64,000 nucleotides of DNA from Anthopleura xanthogrammica (taxonomy: Eukaryota; Cnidaria; Anthozoa; Actiniaria; Actiniidae). A model generated the notes under the pieces. That model ran no database searches. It was not told the origin of the DNA and saw only the letters and a program-made list of their open reading frames with translations. The position numbers were made by a program, and so were the translations under genes. Of the stretch, positions 1-12,605 are shown piece by piece; position 1 is the stretch's first letter; the number at the start of each line of letters is the position of its first letter. The DNA lies in assembly GCA_964019055.1 (NCBI GenBank), contig OZ025207.1, positions 26,693,617 to 26,757,616 on the forward strand. Reading direction: 5' to 3'.

Positions 1-431
1 ACTAGCCACTTACTATATTAATATTAATTGATTAATTCAATAAATTGACAAACTATGCCGAAAGATGTCATCATATGTTTATTACTAATCAATATTAATA
101 TTAATAGGCTAACCGTTTTATTTCCCGCCGATTCTAAATTATCATTTCCCGCCTAAATGTCACGTGACTGTGAGAAAAAATTCTAAAATCTGAATTTATT
201 GGGATTTTTAGTTTCTGAATTCACAATTTTACAAAAAAGTAGAATTGCCACAACCTGTCACTGATTCTATAGGTAAATTCATTGGAGGACGAGGGAATTC
301 CACGTTGAATTTCACGAGAGAAATCAATATCGCACGAATCGCGGAGTCCGCGGAGCGATGATTATAAACAGGAGACAATACCCTGGACATTTTGTTGCAG
401 TTGTTACAAATAATCCCGCTTCCGACACCTA

Positions 432-915
432 TATCTACGGTGGCTTATAAAGGACTTCTTAAAGAGTGAGATAATTTTCTAAAAAGTGAATTTTCTGAGA
501 AGCGAAGTTCATGGAAATCCATTGAAATGTCTTTGATTGACGGCCCACTAAGTCCACGTCTAGAGGCGAGACGTTTTGTCTCCAACTGATCACAGTTTAA
601 GATAAAAATTATCTCACTTTTTAGAAAAAATATCTTACTCTTTAAGAAAAATTATCTCGTAGTTTTACAAAAATTATCTCACTTTTTAGAAAAATTATCT
701 CACTTTTTAAGAAAAATTATCTCACTCTTTAAGAAAAATGATCTCACTTTTTAGAAAATTATCTCACTCTTTAAGAAAAATTATCTCACTTTTTAAGAAA
801 AATTATCTCACTCTTTAAGAAAAATGATCTCACTTTTTAGAAAATTATCTCACTCTTTAAGAAAAATGATCTCACTTTTTAGAAAATTATCTCATGTCCT
901 TTATAAACCACCGTA
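432..915. repeat. TIR-bounded element filled by a TATCTCACTTTTTAG minisatellite
   Basis: The ends tatctacggtggcttataaa (from 431) and its near-complement at about 895-917 frame tandem units of about 26 bp, ttatctcactttttagaaaa with variants, from about 600 to 895. Confidence 0.7.
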
Positions 916-2518
916 TATGTCATCGCAAAAAAAAAATTATTTAAAAATAATAACAAAACAGTTATAAAAGTAAATTGAGATTTTTCAAGTTTAACATTTT
1001 ATTACAATGTTCACGTGATATGGCACATTTGTGATTTGTCATGCTGAGTGCTAGTGTTGAACCTTGAACACACAATGAAACCAACAGCTACTTGGTCAGC
1101 AGATTATCAGATATTAACACGGATATCATATGCAATCTTGAATGAATGCATTGAATGAATCATACAAGATTCATAGTTAAAGTGACATTATTAACAAGTA
1201 GCATTACAGACCAATACAGACCATTACCTTGTACACATGTACTATATATAGACGACAATGGATGTCACACAATATTATCATATGGTATACTAATAATTGC
1301 TTCAGTTCTAATTATTTGAGTGCATACAGAATTAAAACCTCTATAAAAGACAGATACGATCAATTTTAGAAGAGTGCTAATGTTAAATCCACAAAAAATA
1401 GTTACCATTCAACTATTGTACATGTCGGCTTATTTGTTTACATCTGTACTAGTTTGACATGAAATTTGTCTAATCGGCTTTTAATATTACTCCGGTTTCC
1501 GACTCACTTTAAAAAGCGGAAATGCCGTATATGCATTTCAAAATACATTCTTTGTATTTTAGATCATGAACCAATAAAATTCAAGTCGAGGGAACCTTTT
1601 GAATGTAATTTCTTCGATGTACTATAGACGCGTTAAGCGTAACGCTTCGGTTGGCGTGACCCTTTAGCCGGATACACTTCACTTCAAACTTTGGTTTGTC
1701 AACACCAAACCACTTCGAGTCCAAGCATGAAACTTCTGTGAGATAACAAATAATAACCAGGCTTTGGCTGACTGTAATTTTTGTCTCGAAGTTTTAGGTA
1801 CCAGGAAAGGTTTTTGGCCGTTAAACTTAGCCAATTTTCGCATGTTTTTCAAGACCACGAAAATGGGGTTCACAAAAAAAACTATAAAAAAATAAATAGC
1901 CAACTTAAAAATAAACTTCTAATGCAATATCAAACTTTTAGAGTGTCTTAATATGTGAGAGAAATATTAGATTAATCGGTTTTATATTTAGCCGTCAGCA
2001 GTACCACAAAGTAAGCTTATAAATCAGTCAGTTCGGGTGTGAAAATCGGCTAATTTACCGCCAAACCAAAATTTCGTAAAGATCGCCAGAAAAAAAATTC
2101 GCATCAACTTTTTAGTATTTTTCCCATGATAGGAACACTAAATGGGATCATTTGGTGAAATAAAAAAAAATTCGAATTTATTCATCTGACTTGAGATTCT
2201 CGACTGTTACGGGCATCCGCTCTTAAGGCTTACATCATTTACTTGGACGACGAGGATTGAACTATTTAGTTGACTGATTTTGCGAAGACTTTTTCTGACT
2301 CGCTGACTCGAGAACTTTAAGCTCGAGAGAAATTTGTCACATGACATTTATTGAATTTTTGCATACAAAATGAGATGTAATAGTGTTTCCGGTTTCGCTG
2401 TTTTCGGTTCTTGGATAATCAAAAAATATAATGGTATGATTTCAAAATGGATATGATTAATAGATAATAGAAAACAAGAGTGATTACAAAATTGCACGAC
2501 CGCCTATTATTAATATTA
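916..2518. other. AT-rich stretch without recognised features
   Basis: No convincing gene. 2,225-2,435 is a repeat shared with 35,277-35,475. Confidence 0.5.
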
Positions 2519-2785
2519 TAGTACTCTGAACAAAATTTCTCGATTCTGATTGGTCTAGAGCACTACAATTAGAGCGTTAATAGGTACTCCATAAGGGGTA
2601 CCAACTAAGTCGCTATGGAAACACTGCTAAACACGGCCAACAGCGTGAGTGTAAACAAAAATCTTTTTATGCATTTCAGTTATCCTTAATTAGAATTTGT
2701 TGGAGAAAATCGGCCAAAGAGACAGATGAATGCCTTCGCTTCGACATACTTGTCTTTATAAAATTTTGTTCAGTGAACTTTAAAT
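2519..2785. mobile_element. Short TIR element (about 265 bp)
   Basis: The left end TAGTACTCTGAACAAAATTT is matched near 2,757-2,783 by the complement of AAGTTCACTGAACAAAATTT. Short relative of the 1.2-kb element at 33.65-34.87 kb. A hairpin repeat follows directly. Confidence 0.6.
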
Positions 2786-2791
2786 AAAAAA

Positions 2792-2950
2792 ATCACACGA
2801 CCTTCTCGTACAATTTGGAATTAATAGGCACTCGTAATGTTTTGAAAGTTCTTTAATTGCACGAGCCTAAAGGCTTTTGCAATTACAAGAACTTTCAAAA
2901 CATTACTCGTACCTATTAATTTCCAAATTGTACTCGAGGTCGTGCGATTT
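2792..2950. repeat. Long hairpin repeat
   Basis: Arms of about 75 bp around cgagcctaaaggct; outer ends carry cgcacgacc and ggtcgtgcg. A second copy is at 34,874-35,033. Each lies about 10 bp after the right end of the same TIR element, so the two may move together. Confidence 0.8.
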
Positions 2951-4079
2951 CCTATACAAATTAGCAAAAAAGACAATCAAAATAAATGTTGACAAATGTG
3001 CACGTAGCGAAAAAATCGGTTAGTTTTCCGTTTTTTTCAAAAACTGGTTTATAAAAACAATACCTACAAAGAATTTATACAAGCAAACATTAATTAGAAC
3101 AAAGGTTGTTTTATCTGTTTAGATAGTTAAAACTTGTATAGAAAAGCATAAAAATTTTTTCTTCATTTTCAAAACTTCAAATGTTTGACATTGTTTGTGA
3201 AAACTAGCCGGGGAGAAATTCTGCTAAAATTACTGTAAATTATTAAACATCCTCTTTATTTATTTTCCTGACAACTGAAAGTTAAATACAGTTATTATTA
3301 TCATACTTAAGTTTGTTTTACCTTTTGACAGATAAAGGAGCCGAAAGTTCTTGTTTAGAATCTATTCTTCCTTAATCAAGTTTCTCCTTTTCAACTTTCG
3401 TGTCAAGTGACTTAAACAACTTGAAAATGGTTCAAATGATGTTTTCTTTGCTTGCTCAACCCCTAATAACAAGCATTGAGTCCTTCCTTTGCAATTTTCA
3501 ACCTTTTCTGTTGGTTTTAAACTGATTTAACTTGAATTTTTTCAAACCAGTTTAGAGGCAAAAAACCGTCATCTTGAATTTCTAGAGAAGGAAGGCTAGT
3601 CCGTTGCTATGGCAAGTACTATAATCTGATTGGCTAATTCAGTTCCTATTGTTTATTAGCCAATCAAAAGCGAGAATTTTGTTTGTAATTTGCACTGTGT
3701 TACACATTTTTGTGCTGTGTTACACTTGAATTTCGATCAAGTCAAATTCGAGTAATTTTTTCATGTATATTATTATAATGGTAATAATAGTAATAATATT
3801 AAAAAAGTGTATTTAGTAAATAAACCCCTCCTGGCGGCTGGGATATCGGCTGATAATGTCCGAGGATGAGAAATGGTCCAAAAAAAGAACATTTGGCCGA
3901 GAAGCGAAGCTGTAATCTATCAAGTCCCACTTTGACTTGAAGCTATATGCTTAATGGTTTGGGAAGTTGGTTAGTGTGTTCTAAGCTCTCTGCTCCCTGC
4001 TCTTAAAAAAAAAATATAAATTACGTTAGGCCGGGCTGGGTTGTGCTTGGCTCGGCTGACTTATACTCAGTGTACTTAC
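2951..4079. other. Intron 5 / 3' flank of SLC22 copy 1
   Basis: No exon 6 is seen. From about 3,905 the sequence matches intron 5 of the intact gene (35,880-36,050); before that nothing is recognised. Confidence 0.5.
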
Positions 4080-4650
4080 CTATTTAATGCATGTATTCCC
4101 ACTATGATCGCGATTTGTTCACACACAGCTGTCAGAAAAAAGTTCAAGTACATGTTACCACCAACAGTTGGTACACTCAGTACGATGCCATAGTACACTA
4201 ACGCGCAGACGAACCTTAAAGTTGGGAAAGATAAAATACATGAGCAGAGTTTCTTCTTTATCTCGCTATATTCAAGGTTTTTTTCCCTCTGGGTTCTGCA
4301 ATTTTTCTCAAGGCCTCACTATGTGTACCTACCAGCAATACCAAGAAAATACAGTCCTGTGGGCCATTGAACGAGATGCAAACAGATCCCTTATGTCTCC
4401 AAGCCTCTCTTTCTTCTCAAGAATCCCTGTGTCTTCATCCAATCCAAGTAGGCTCATGTCATTATCCGAGATGACCTTTTTGTTTACTCTTGCAGCAGAT
4501 TTCAATGTTTTCTTGGCCTCTTCAGTCTTGCCTCTCACCAAGAGCCAACGAAGAGATTCTGGAGTAAACCTTTGGTATAAAAATGATTTTCGACATTGTT
4601 TCTTTCAAGACCATAACAAAGTGTGCGAAGAAGGCAAAAGCAGCAGCAGC

Positions 4651-4685
<35 letters not shown>

Positions 4686-7600
4686 CCACAACATGAAAAA
4701 ATTCAAACAAAACGTCATTATGGATCCATAGAAACAAGATTTTCTTAAATTCGTAAAATACCACTATGTGATCTAGAAAAGTTATTCAGAAGTCAATAAC
4801 TTGTACAGGAGCTCGGAAAAAATCCACGTCCACCTGACAGGAATCGAACCCGTGACCTTCCGGATACTGGTCGGATGCTCTACCACTAAGCTACAGGGAG
4901 AGCATAAGGGATACCACTGTGTTTCTTTAACTACGAACTCATTTACTCGACACGCAAAACATCATCTGAGCAGGCTCTAAAATCTGTATGTAAATTAGTC
5001 CAAACCGTCTTTATGCTATTGTGAAAAATATGCAAATTTGACTTTCGAGCTTGCCTGACAAATGAACTTTACAAAATGAAAAAAAAATTAAACCTTTACC
5101 CAGGGCTAGCCTCATTTCAGTGTTAAAATATCCGAAATTACTAACGGGAAAGTAAAAAATGTACAACTTCTACAATACCAGCACTTCAAAATTCCACAAA
5201 CCTTCATTGGAAATCATAAGATTCTACAAAAGAATACAAGAAACAGAAAATTCGATTGCTTAGTTTAATTTCACTAGACGGCTTATCTAATATTGTAAAA
5301 TATTCATCAGCTGAATCAAAAGTTTTCATTACAAATTCTTTCTGGCAGACAGCAAATGGTGGTCAGTGTTTGACCAGTATTTGGAGCAGATAATGAGTTT
5401 CAAGGAATTTTATCAGCTGGTAATAGATGGTAATAGCTGGTAATCCAGTAATAGGCTTTTCCCGAGCTTGCTTAAGTGACCACGAAACAATGGCCCTAAG
5501 TCGAGGTTGGACTTGATGTATTCGTACATTGACTGTACGCGTACGACTACCAGCTGTACGAAAAACTAAACGCGAAAAGGATTGCTGTTGTAATTCGAGT
5601 GGCCCTCGCCCCAGTTTTAAAAGTCATATATTGCTTGGAGTTCGAGAACATGGGGATCGTAAAATAAAGAGTATGGCAAATATTGGCTTTAATTTTTATT
5701 ACATGATGTACTTCAACCTTTTCTCTCTAAATTGTTAGCCGAAATGCGTGTTTTTGTATTGGGAAGAGATTGGAAGCTAGGGCCGCTTGGCTAAGCAACG
5801 AAGCGCCGCTGTGATTGGTCAGTTCGTGCTTACACAGGATATCTGGTTATTTGTCAAGTCCAATCTCGACTTGTAGTCATTATCTTTTTGTTGTCACTCA
5901 AATGAATCCGGGAAAGGTCTATTGGTAGAAATATTTCCCCGCTTACCACCAAAACAGAATAATCAACATCCCTGGCGCACTTGTGATAATAGTAAGAATA
6001 CGCCAATTTTGTACAAGGTATCCTAGCAACGCCAACAGGCACATGCCAAGCTCCCATGACGACCAATATGCAAATCCAACCACGCCGCGATGACGAACAC
6101 CGACATATTCTATTACTAGGGTGTAAGAAGTAGGCAGACTACCTGCAAATAATGAAAATAATTGTAAACTTTTCCCAATTCGCTTGAGAGACCATGAAAC
6201 AGTAGCTCCAAGTCGAGGTTATACTTGATAAAGTATACAGTAAATGTATGAACACATCTAAGATGTTTTGGGAAGAATGCAGAAAGCCACGATCTCATGC
6301 TTGCTTAACATAGCACGTACTTTCAAAGTAACTGTTGCATGAACTTGAATTTTTGTAAAATATCTCGTGAGCATGCGCTTAGAGCAGTAGCGCGAAACTC
6401 TTGATGCGTGTATTCGGGAGAGCTAGTTTTATAAAAAAAAAAAAAGTCTATTAAGTTTTGCTGTTATATCACAGCGTGGGACAATCACGAACGGAGCGTT
6501 AAGGTCCATGCTAGGTGAAAGCTCAAAGATTGAATTGGAATTTAACAGTAGATTTTTGCGGAGGGAGGAAAACCGGAGTAACCGGTGAAAAACCCTCGAA
6601 GCACAGGTGAGAACCAACAAACAACTCTACTATACGACATCGAGCCCGGCGGGACTCTCATCGCCACCCGTGCTTTCAATCAGGATATCCGGCAAGGGGT
6701 CTATTACCTAAATTTGCAAAGCCCTTCACATCACTATCAAAACCTATCAACACCGTGTCCTGTGATTATAATCAAGGTTAGGGATGCAGTCCATCCACAA
6801 AAGGGCTAAAAAAGAAACGGACTGATTTCGTTCCATACAACTTGGCCATCCTTAACAGCTCAGTTGCCGTTTTAATCCCCAGCAACAGCAGCACTATTGA
6901 AGTGCATATGACATGAAATTTTTTTGGGCGTTTCTCGAAGTATGAGAGGTGCTGAACTCGATTCTGATATCAAATCACGGTTTTAAATAAAGAACCAAGA
7001 ACCATTTTTGAACAGTGGTATAGTGCAAGCGTTGCAAAAAAAAAATAATTACGTTACAAGGCTTAGTCACGACTTTGTCGTTTGGTCGCACGTTGAGGGC
7101 ATTTTTCAAGGCATATAGCATGATTAATGAAAAACATATTTGTAAGCGCTGTTTGTTTTGAAATCGTGCTATATGCCTTGAAAAATAACCAGGTGACTGG
7201 GCCTTGTGACGTCATTTTGTTTGCAACGCTTGATATTTCTTGTTCTTACCTATTCCGATTCCCACAAGAGTTCTGAAGACTGCAAATACCCAGTACGTTT
7301 GAGCAAACGCTGACAGAAGCCCACTAGTGCAAAAGAAGAAATTAATGAAAAGTGCCATCTTTTTCCTTCCATATTTGTCACTAAGAATGCTGGCTGTCAT
7401 TGCACCGACGATTCCGAAAAGAAAAGTAAGGGAATTTACCAAGCTTGCTTGAAAACCTCGTTCACAAACCAAGTCCCACTAGAAAGAGGAAGCAAGAATA
7501 ATAAAACCAGTAGAACTGAACAGTCCACATCTATGGTTATGGTTATGGTTATGGTTATGGTTATGGTTATGGTTATGGTTATGGTTATGGTTATGGTTAT

Positions 7601-8156
7601 GGTTATGGTTATGGTTATGGTTATGGTTATGGTTATGGTTATGGTTATGGTTATGGTTATGGTTATGGTTATGGTTATGGTTATGGTTATTTGTTGGAGT
7701 TGTATCCATATCCATGAGCCTTCTCATGCGCTACCATTAACAATGAAAAGATACTGAAGAGAATTGGGAAAACATTATGGCCAAGGTACAAAGAGTTCTA
7801 TTTTATCATATGGTTTACTTTAAATGCTGTTTAAAGCCTTTAAAAAATATCTAGCCTTATTATACCTCTGTGACTATGGAATCAAAATTTTCCTCCACAA
7901 CAAATTCCCAGTCTTTACGTGGAATACTGCACCGATGTTCATAGTTTTTATCGCCAGCTTTAAACGTTCCATTCAAGGTGCATGAAGTAGAGTTTGCTTT
8001 ACACATCCATGGGGGCTCAGCTGTACTGAACGTTATCACTAATAGCACCATTGTATAGAAACACAACGCATAGCTCATGATACCAAATAATCGAAGCTGA
8101 TAGAGTCCAAAACTGCCAATTTTGTCTAGAATGCGCTCTTTTGATTCCTTTGCCAT
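4080..8156 (-). CDS. SLC22-type MFS transporter, copy 1, exons 1-5 only (3' part not in window)
   Basis: Five exons with GT/AG boundaries and matching phases: 8156-7866, 7478-7250, 6142-5947, 4569-4333, 4214-4080 (1,088 bp). The start ATG at 8156 is the one shared with the other copies; an upstream in-frame ATG at 8189 would add 11 residues and is not conserved in the intact copy. Exon 1 holds the N-terminus, TM1 and the Cys-rich extracellular loop with NST and NGT glycosylation sequons. Exon 2 opens with WDLVCE and carries the MFS TM2-TM3 loop SDKYGRKK. Exon 4 begins with PESLRWLLV. By family, such proteins move organic ions across the plasma membrane; the substrate cannot be told. Exons 6-9 are not found between 4,079 and 1, so they lie off the left edge or are lost. 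The exons here are open. Confidence 0.85.
4829..4901 (-). ncRNA. tRNA-Thr-like sequence (SINE head or tRNA pseudogene)
   Basis: 73 nt on the minus strand fold as a tRNA with T loop TTCGATT and anticodon loop CCAGTAT (anticodon AGT, Thr). Position 33 is C instead of T and the acceptor stem has a mismatch. It lies in intron 3 of copy 1 and recurs at the same place in copy 3, followed by a shared tail, which suggests a tRNA-derived SINE more than a working tRNA. Confidence 0.45.
5275..5430 (+). pseudogene. Decayed coding fragment shared with 43.4 kb and 53.3 kb
   Basis: With frame changes, reads SLDGLSN, HQLNQKFS, then FFLADSKWWSVFDQYLEQIM. A minus-strand ORF at 43,622-43,416 keeps the same peptide in one frame (HQLNHKFS, FFLADSTWWSVFDHHLKQIM). 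Another copy is at about 53,330-53,475. The family is not recognised. Confidence 0.45.
6440..6690 (-). mobile_element. tRNA-derived SINE, minus strand, intron 2 of copy 1
   Basis: Paralogue of the element at 54,465-54,712, with a few-base deletion in the head. Confidence 0.5.
7027..7231. repeat. Foldback in intron 2 of SLC22 copy 1
   Basis: AAGCGTTGCAA ... TTGCAACGCTT with imperfect inner arms (gacgtcaca, tatgccttgaaaaat). Its end lies 18 bases inside the exon 2 donor. Present in all three 5' copies (also 37,890-38,088 and 55,060-55,260), so older than the duplication. Confidence 0.75.
7532..7690. repeat. (TATGGT)n hexanucleotide array, about 26 copies
   Basis: Perfect array in intron 1 of copy 1, ending 54 bp before the exon 2 acceptor (ATAACC in the transcript). 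Confidence 0.98.
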
Positions 8157-8361
8157 GTTGATAGCTCTAATGAAGGCTAAATAAAACACTTTTTGTTAGT
8201 GCGCTTAGCATTAAACGAAGAGTACCAAGTGTGCACTAACCAATCCAACGAAAATATAACCTTACCATACCTTGGAATACCATACTGTACTCACTATATC
8301 AAACCATACTACACTACACATCACCACACTACACCACACCACAGTACACCATGTAGAGACC

Positions 8362-8672
8362 ACAAATGTAATAACTGGCCTCAAATGTAATAACTGGCCT
8401 CAAATGTAATAACTGGCCTCAAATGTAATAACTGGCCTCAAATGTAATAACTGGCCTCAAATGTAATAACTGGCCTCAAATAATGTAATAACTGTTGGCC
8501 TCAAATGTAATAAATGGCTTCAAATGTAATAACTGTTGGCCTCAAATGTAATAACTGTTGGCCTCAAATGTAATAAATGGCCTCAAATGTAATAACTGGC
8601 TTCAAATGTAATAACTGTTGGCCTCAAATGTAATAACTGTTGGCCTCAAATGTAATAACTGGCCTCAGATGT
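8362..8672. repeat. Minisatellite of CTGGCCTCAAATGTAATAA
   Basis: About 15 units of 19-23 bp upstream of copy 1, some with an extra TGTT. A (GTT)n(GCT)n run follows at 8,725-8,763. Confidence 0.95.
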
Positions 8673-10055
8673 AATTGAAAACATAATTGTTTGTTTGGAA
8701 ATCCCCCCTGTAAAATGTTGTTACGGTTGTTGTTGTTGTTGTTGTTGTTGCTGCTGCTGCTGCTCAACGTCTTTAATGCAAAAGTCAATCTGTAGTGTCT
8801 GCCGGTTTGCCGTTAACGTGATGCTTAAACTATCTTATGACCAGTTACGAATTTTTGAACGCAAGCCATCAAGTATTATAAATTTCCGTGCAAATTTCCG
8901 TATAGTTTTCAGTTCAGTCGTTCTAACCAAATAAAGATTGAAACATGACTTTATAATTATATGCTTTTGATGTTCATTTCTTGAATCTGTATGTTAACTG
9001 AATAGGACACGTCAAAGGCCTATGTGTGCGCGTGCGCGCGATCATAATTCTAGGTCATGTCCAATGCCAATATCATCCCGCATATAGAAGAGAAAAATAC
9101 AGATTCCTATTATTAATAAGTTATTAATATTAATTTACTCTACTTTACTCTGTTAATACGAGCGTGACATGCGAAGAGGCAGACATGAAAGGCCACAACT
9201 AAATGCTTTGTGGAAGCCGCTATGTCACACTTTTAGTCACGCTACGTCTATTAACTAAGGTAGTAAACAAATCGTTGACGCTAGCAAAATAGACTCTTTA
9301 TGGTAGATAGTTTCAACTGCACTAGCCCAACTATTAAAAGGAGAATAAGCCTTTATTCTCCTTTATGCCATTATTCATCCGTTATTCTATTATAGCTCTT
9401 TTTAACTTTTAACCAACGCTCTAATTATGCATTTCCCGTCTCAATATAGATGATTCAATCAAGTTAAGGATTAGCAAAATACCGTCCACATTTTCGCTTC
9501 GCCACGAAAGAGTTTTTACGGGCCAAGAACATTCATTACTGAAGATTAGACTGTCAAGAAAATTTTTATTTGGGCTCAAATAACACATATCATGGGTGTT
9601 TTCTGCTTTTGAAAATTGGGTATTTTAACTCAGTCGATCCGATGCCCTTAATTTGATGTCTGATTGTAAGATTTTAAACCTGGATTTTTCAAAGAATTTT
9701 TAGTGTTTTGAATTGAAGAAACAATGCTTTAATAATTACTTAGTAAGATAAATATAAAGCATTTTTTTACAGCTTTTAGTGTAGGGGAAGAATAAGACTA
9801 TTAACCGGAAGCGGAGCTGGAGTCTCCAAAAATGCATATATTACATATGTTTGACGATATCGTGCATCGGCGCATTAATACTTGCCCAGTTTTTTATTTA
9901 AGAAATGAAATAAGCTATAATCGAATTATGTTCAGTAGCAAAGGCAATTTCTAAATCGACATACCAGTGGAGATATCGGCTCCTAGAATCACCTCATATT
10001 TTAGAGCTGTTTATAATACCTATACAAATGGAGGTCGTTTGCTAAGCTGTTTAAA

Positions 10056-11405
10056 CAAGACCCTGCGGGCAGGGTAGACTGGGTTACCTGGAGCGGGTGA
10101 GACCAGGGGCAGGGGCAGGGGCAGGGGGAGGGGTCCTAGGGTGCCCTTGAACCACCCTTTGTGGAAAAAGAGTGATCAATTATAAAATAAGCTGGACTGG
10201 AATTTGGTTTTTAATATTTCTGATGTATCGTACTGTCGATGCCCTCGTTTTCTTTCTTCGTCGTTTTTCAAAAGACAGTGATAGACTGCCTACTATAAAT
10301 GTACAGTGAAAGCCATTTTGGAAAAAAAAAAAAAAATCAAAAACTAAATACCCATTTTGGTGAAGTCCAACTTCCATATCCTTCCGATTCCAGTCCGAGT
10401 TGTATCATACTTAATAAAGTCGCAGACAGAAAGTCGGCAAAGCGAGCTGACGGTGACACGTTTGCTTGAGGTCAGCATTATTTGTTTACTACATGAATCC
10501 TTCGTTTAGAACGGTAAGACGAGCAAATAATTGCTCAAAACTACCCTCAGAATTGCTTTACATTTTACAATTTTCTATGTTCGTGTATATTTGTAAATCA
10601 ATCGACAATTCGTAAATGTTTGACGAGTGAGCCGCGAGTTGAATGACTTTATAAGAGATCGATCTGAGAATCAAAATACATGCGTTCGATTTAACAATAT
10701 TTCTCATTACTCTTCAGTTCTTAATATCAAAATGAAGGCCCGAATAAATTTCTTTGTACCTCATGTTTATTTGTAGTAGTCTTGTTGAGTCAAACCATTA
10801 AATATAGCATCCGAGAATCGGGTCGGTAAAACTCGAATGAAGTCAGGACGTCCCATCGGTTTGATTTAGCTTGGAGCGCGTAGAAATTCTTTAATACAAG
10901 AATTAAATATCGGCCACGGCTAGCTTTTTTCTTTTGTACTGATACTACAGATTATACTGCTTTAAATAGCTGAGTCAAAGCACGAGTAGTTAATCAAAGT
11001 TAGCGGATTTGCCATGAGCAATGCAAATTCTTCAGAATTCCGGGTTGGATTAGAATTATCCTTGTTTACGAATAAATTAAACATTCTGACTCGGCTCACT
11101 CTTTAATTACAGCAGTCAACGAAATAGAGCATGCGTAGACATTAATTTATGTCACGTGATACGCTAGCTCCGCCCTCTCTTAATTACTTAGCAACGTAGT
11201 GACATTGATTGACAGTTGGCACATGCTAATTGATCGGACTATAGACAGGAACCCTGTAGTAGATGCCCGCTAAGGACTCTTGGGTAAGGCCGCAATGACC
11301 CTCTGGGTAGTATTGCGCAACTTTGCCATTTTGTCGCGAAGGAATCAGGAAAAAAAAAAAAAACGAAGGTATTTTATGACTGGTTTACCACAGGTAACCC
11401 AGTAA
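10056..11405. mobile_element. 1.35-kb Helitron/Helentron-like non-autonomous insertion
   Basis: The paralogous sequence reads gctgtttaaataattgtcagg without it, so the insertion is clean, with no evident target duplication. A subterminal inverted repeat ACTGGGTTACCTG (10,079-10,091) is matched by CAGGTAACCCAGT at 11,391-11,403. The right end is a hairpin: ACTGGTTTACC-aca-GGTAACCCAGT. No ORF is recognised. Subterminal repeats, a 3' hairpin and no duplication fit Helentron-like elements. Confidence 0.5.
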
Positions 11406-12605
11406 TAATTGTCAGGTTTTACTATGTGCAACCGAAGTATATGAATAGAGGGTTTTTTTATACCAAAATATTTTCCAAAATATAAACGCTTATATTTTTT
11501 GGAGTGCTACCAAAACAGTAACTAGCCTTGTAACTAGCCATTCACGGCCAATAAGATTGACCCTCCCCCCAACTTTTCCCGTAAATTTTTTTTTTGACAA
11601 AATATTATAGATTTCGTATTTAGGACCCCAAAACAAGTTTATATACCAAATTTCACCAAAATCCGTGAGGTTGACTTGCCGGATGTTTCTAAATTTGCTT
11701 GATCCTTACAGACTATGACTAAAAATTCGTGGAAGAAACAAACGTAACCAATATGATATTTACATCTTTTCTTTTAAAAACTCTCAACTCTTCAGTTCAG
11801 CAATATAAATTTCTTACCTTAATAAACGAGCAGTTTCTATATGTTTGGATTAATGTGTAAAGTCCCTGTAGAAAGAAATTCTATCTTGCAGCTGTTTACC
11901 CTGAATGAAATAGCTGGCTCGACTGAACTGCATATTCATGCGAGTCGAGTTTGTTCTTTCTAATTTTGAATACTGTCTAATTAGAATATGTTAATGCGGC
12001 CCTTCGGCAATTCTTCTTCGTAAAACAATGCTTGCATTTCAGGTCTAATTCATTACTAAGTTGATCATGTTAAAAGCTTCCAATGAAGATGAAAATTTGA
12101 GACGATGTTGTTCATATATTGATAAAACGACCATAAAAGTTTTAAAAAAGATCTATTTTTGAAATATCGAAAACTACACGTAATTGCAAGAACGTTATCA
12201 TATAAAAATAAAAAAAATAAAAATAACAAATAGCAATCAATTAGAAACAGCTTTCTGTATTTTGATTCCAAAGCGCCCCTAGATTAATGAGAATTATCAT
12301 CTCAAAATATCAGTCTATACCTTTAAAACAGTGAAATAATTATATCTGTTTTACACAAATACTTAATTCCTGTTTGTTATTTTATATTTTTATATGCTAA
12401 CCTTCTTGAATTAGGAGTAGTATCCTAGATATTGGTTTTGTACTCTTTACTATTCAGGACGTTGTGAAGACACCGAACATCGGCATCGGAATTTCTTAAA
12501 GTGGGAATAATGTTACAAACTGGTTTTGAACCCATCTATGATATTATTTGTGTGGTGGTCTATGAAATTGAATCGCGACTCATCTTTCTTCAAAGCAGGG
12601 AGGTA

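Noticed and set aside
4168..4731. 187-codon plus-strand ORF, repeated at 36.1 and 52.2 kb
   Set aside because: It is the antisense of exons 5 and 4 of the transporter plus an AAC repeat.
8362..8672. CRISPR-like repeat cluster
   Set aside because: Units are directly adjacent with no unique spacers; a minisatellite.
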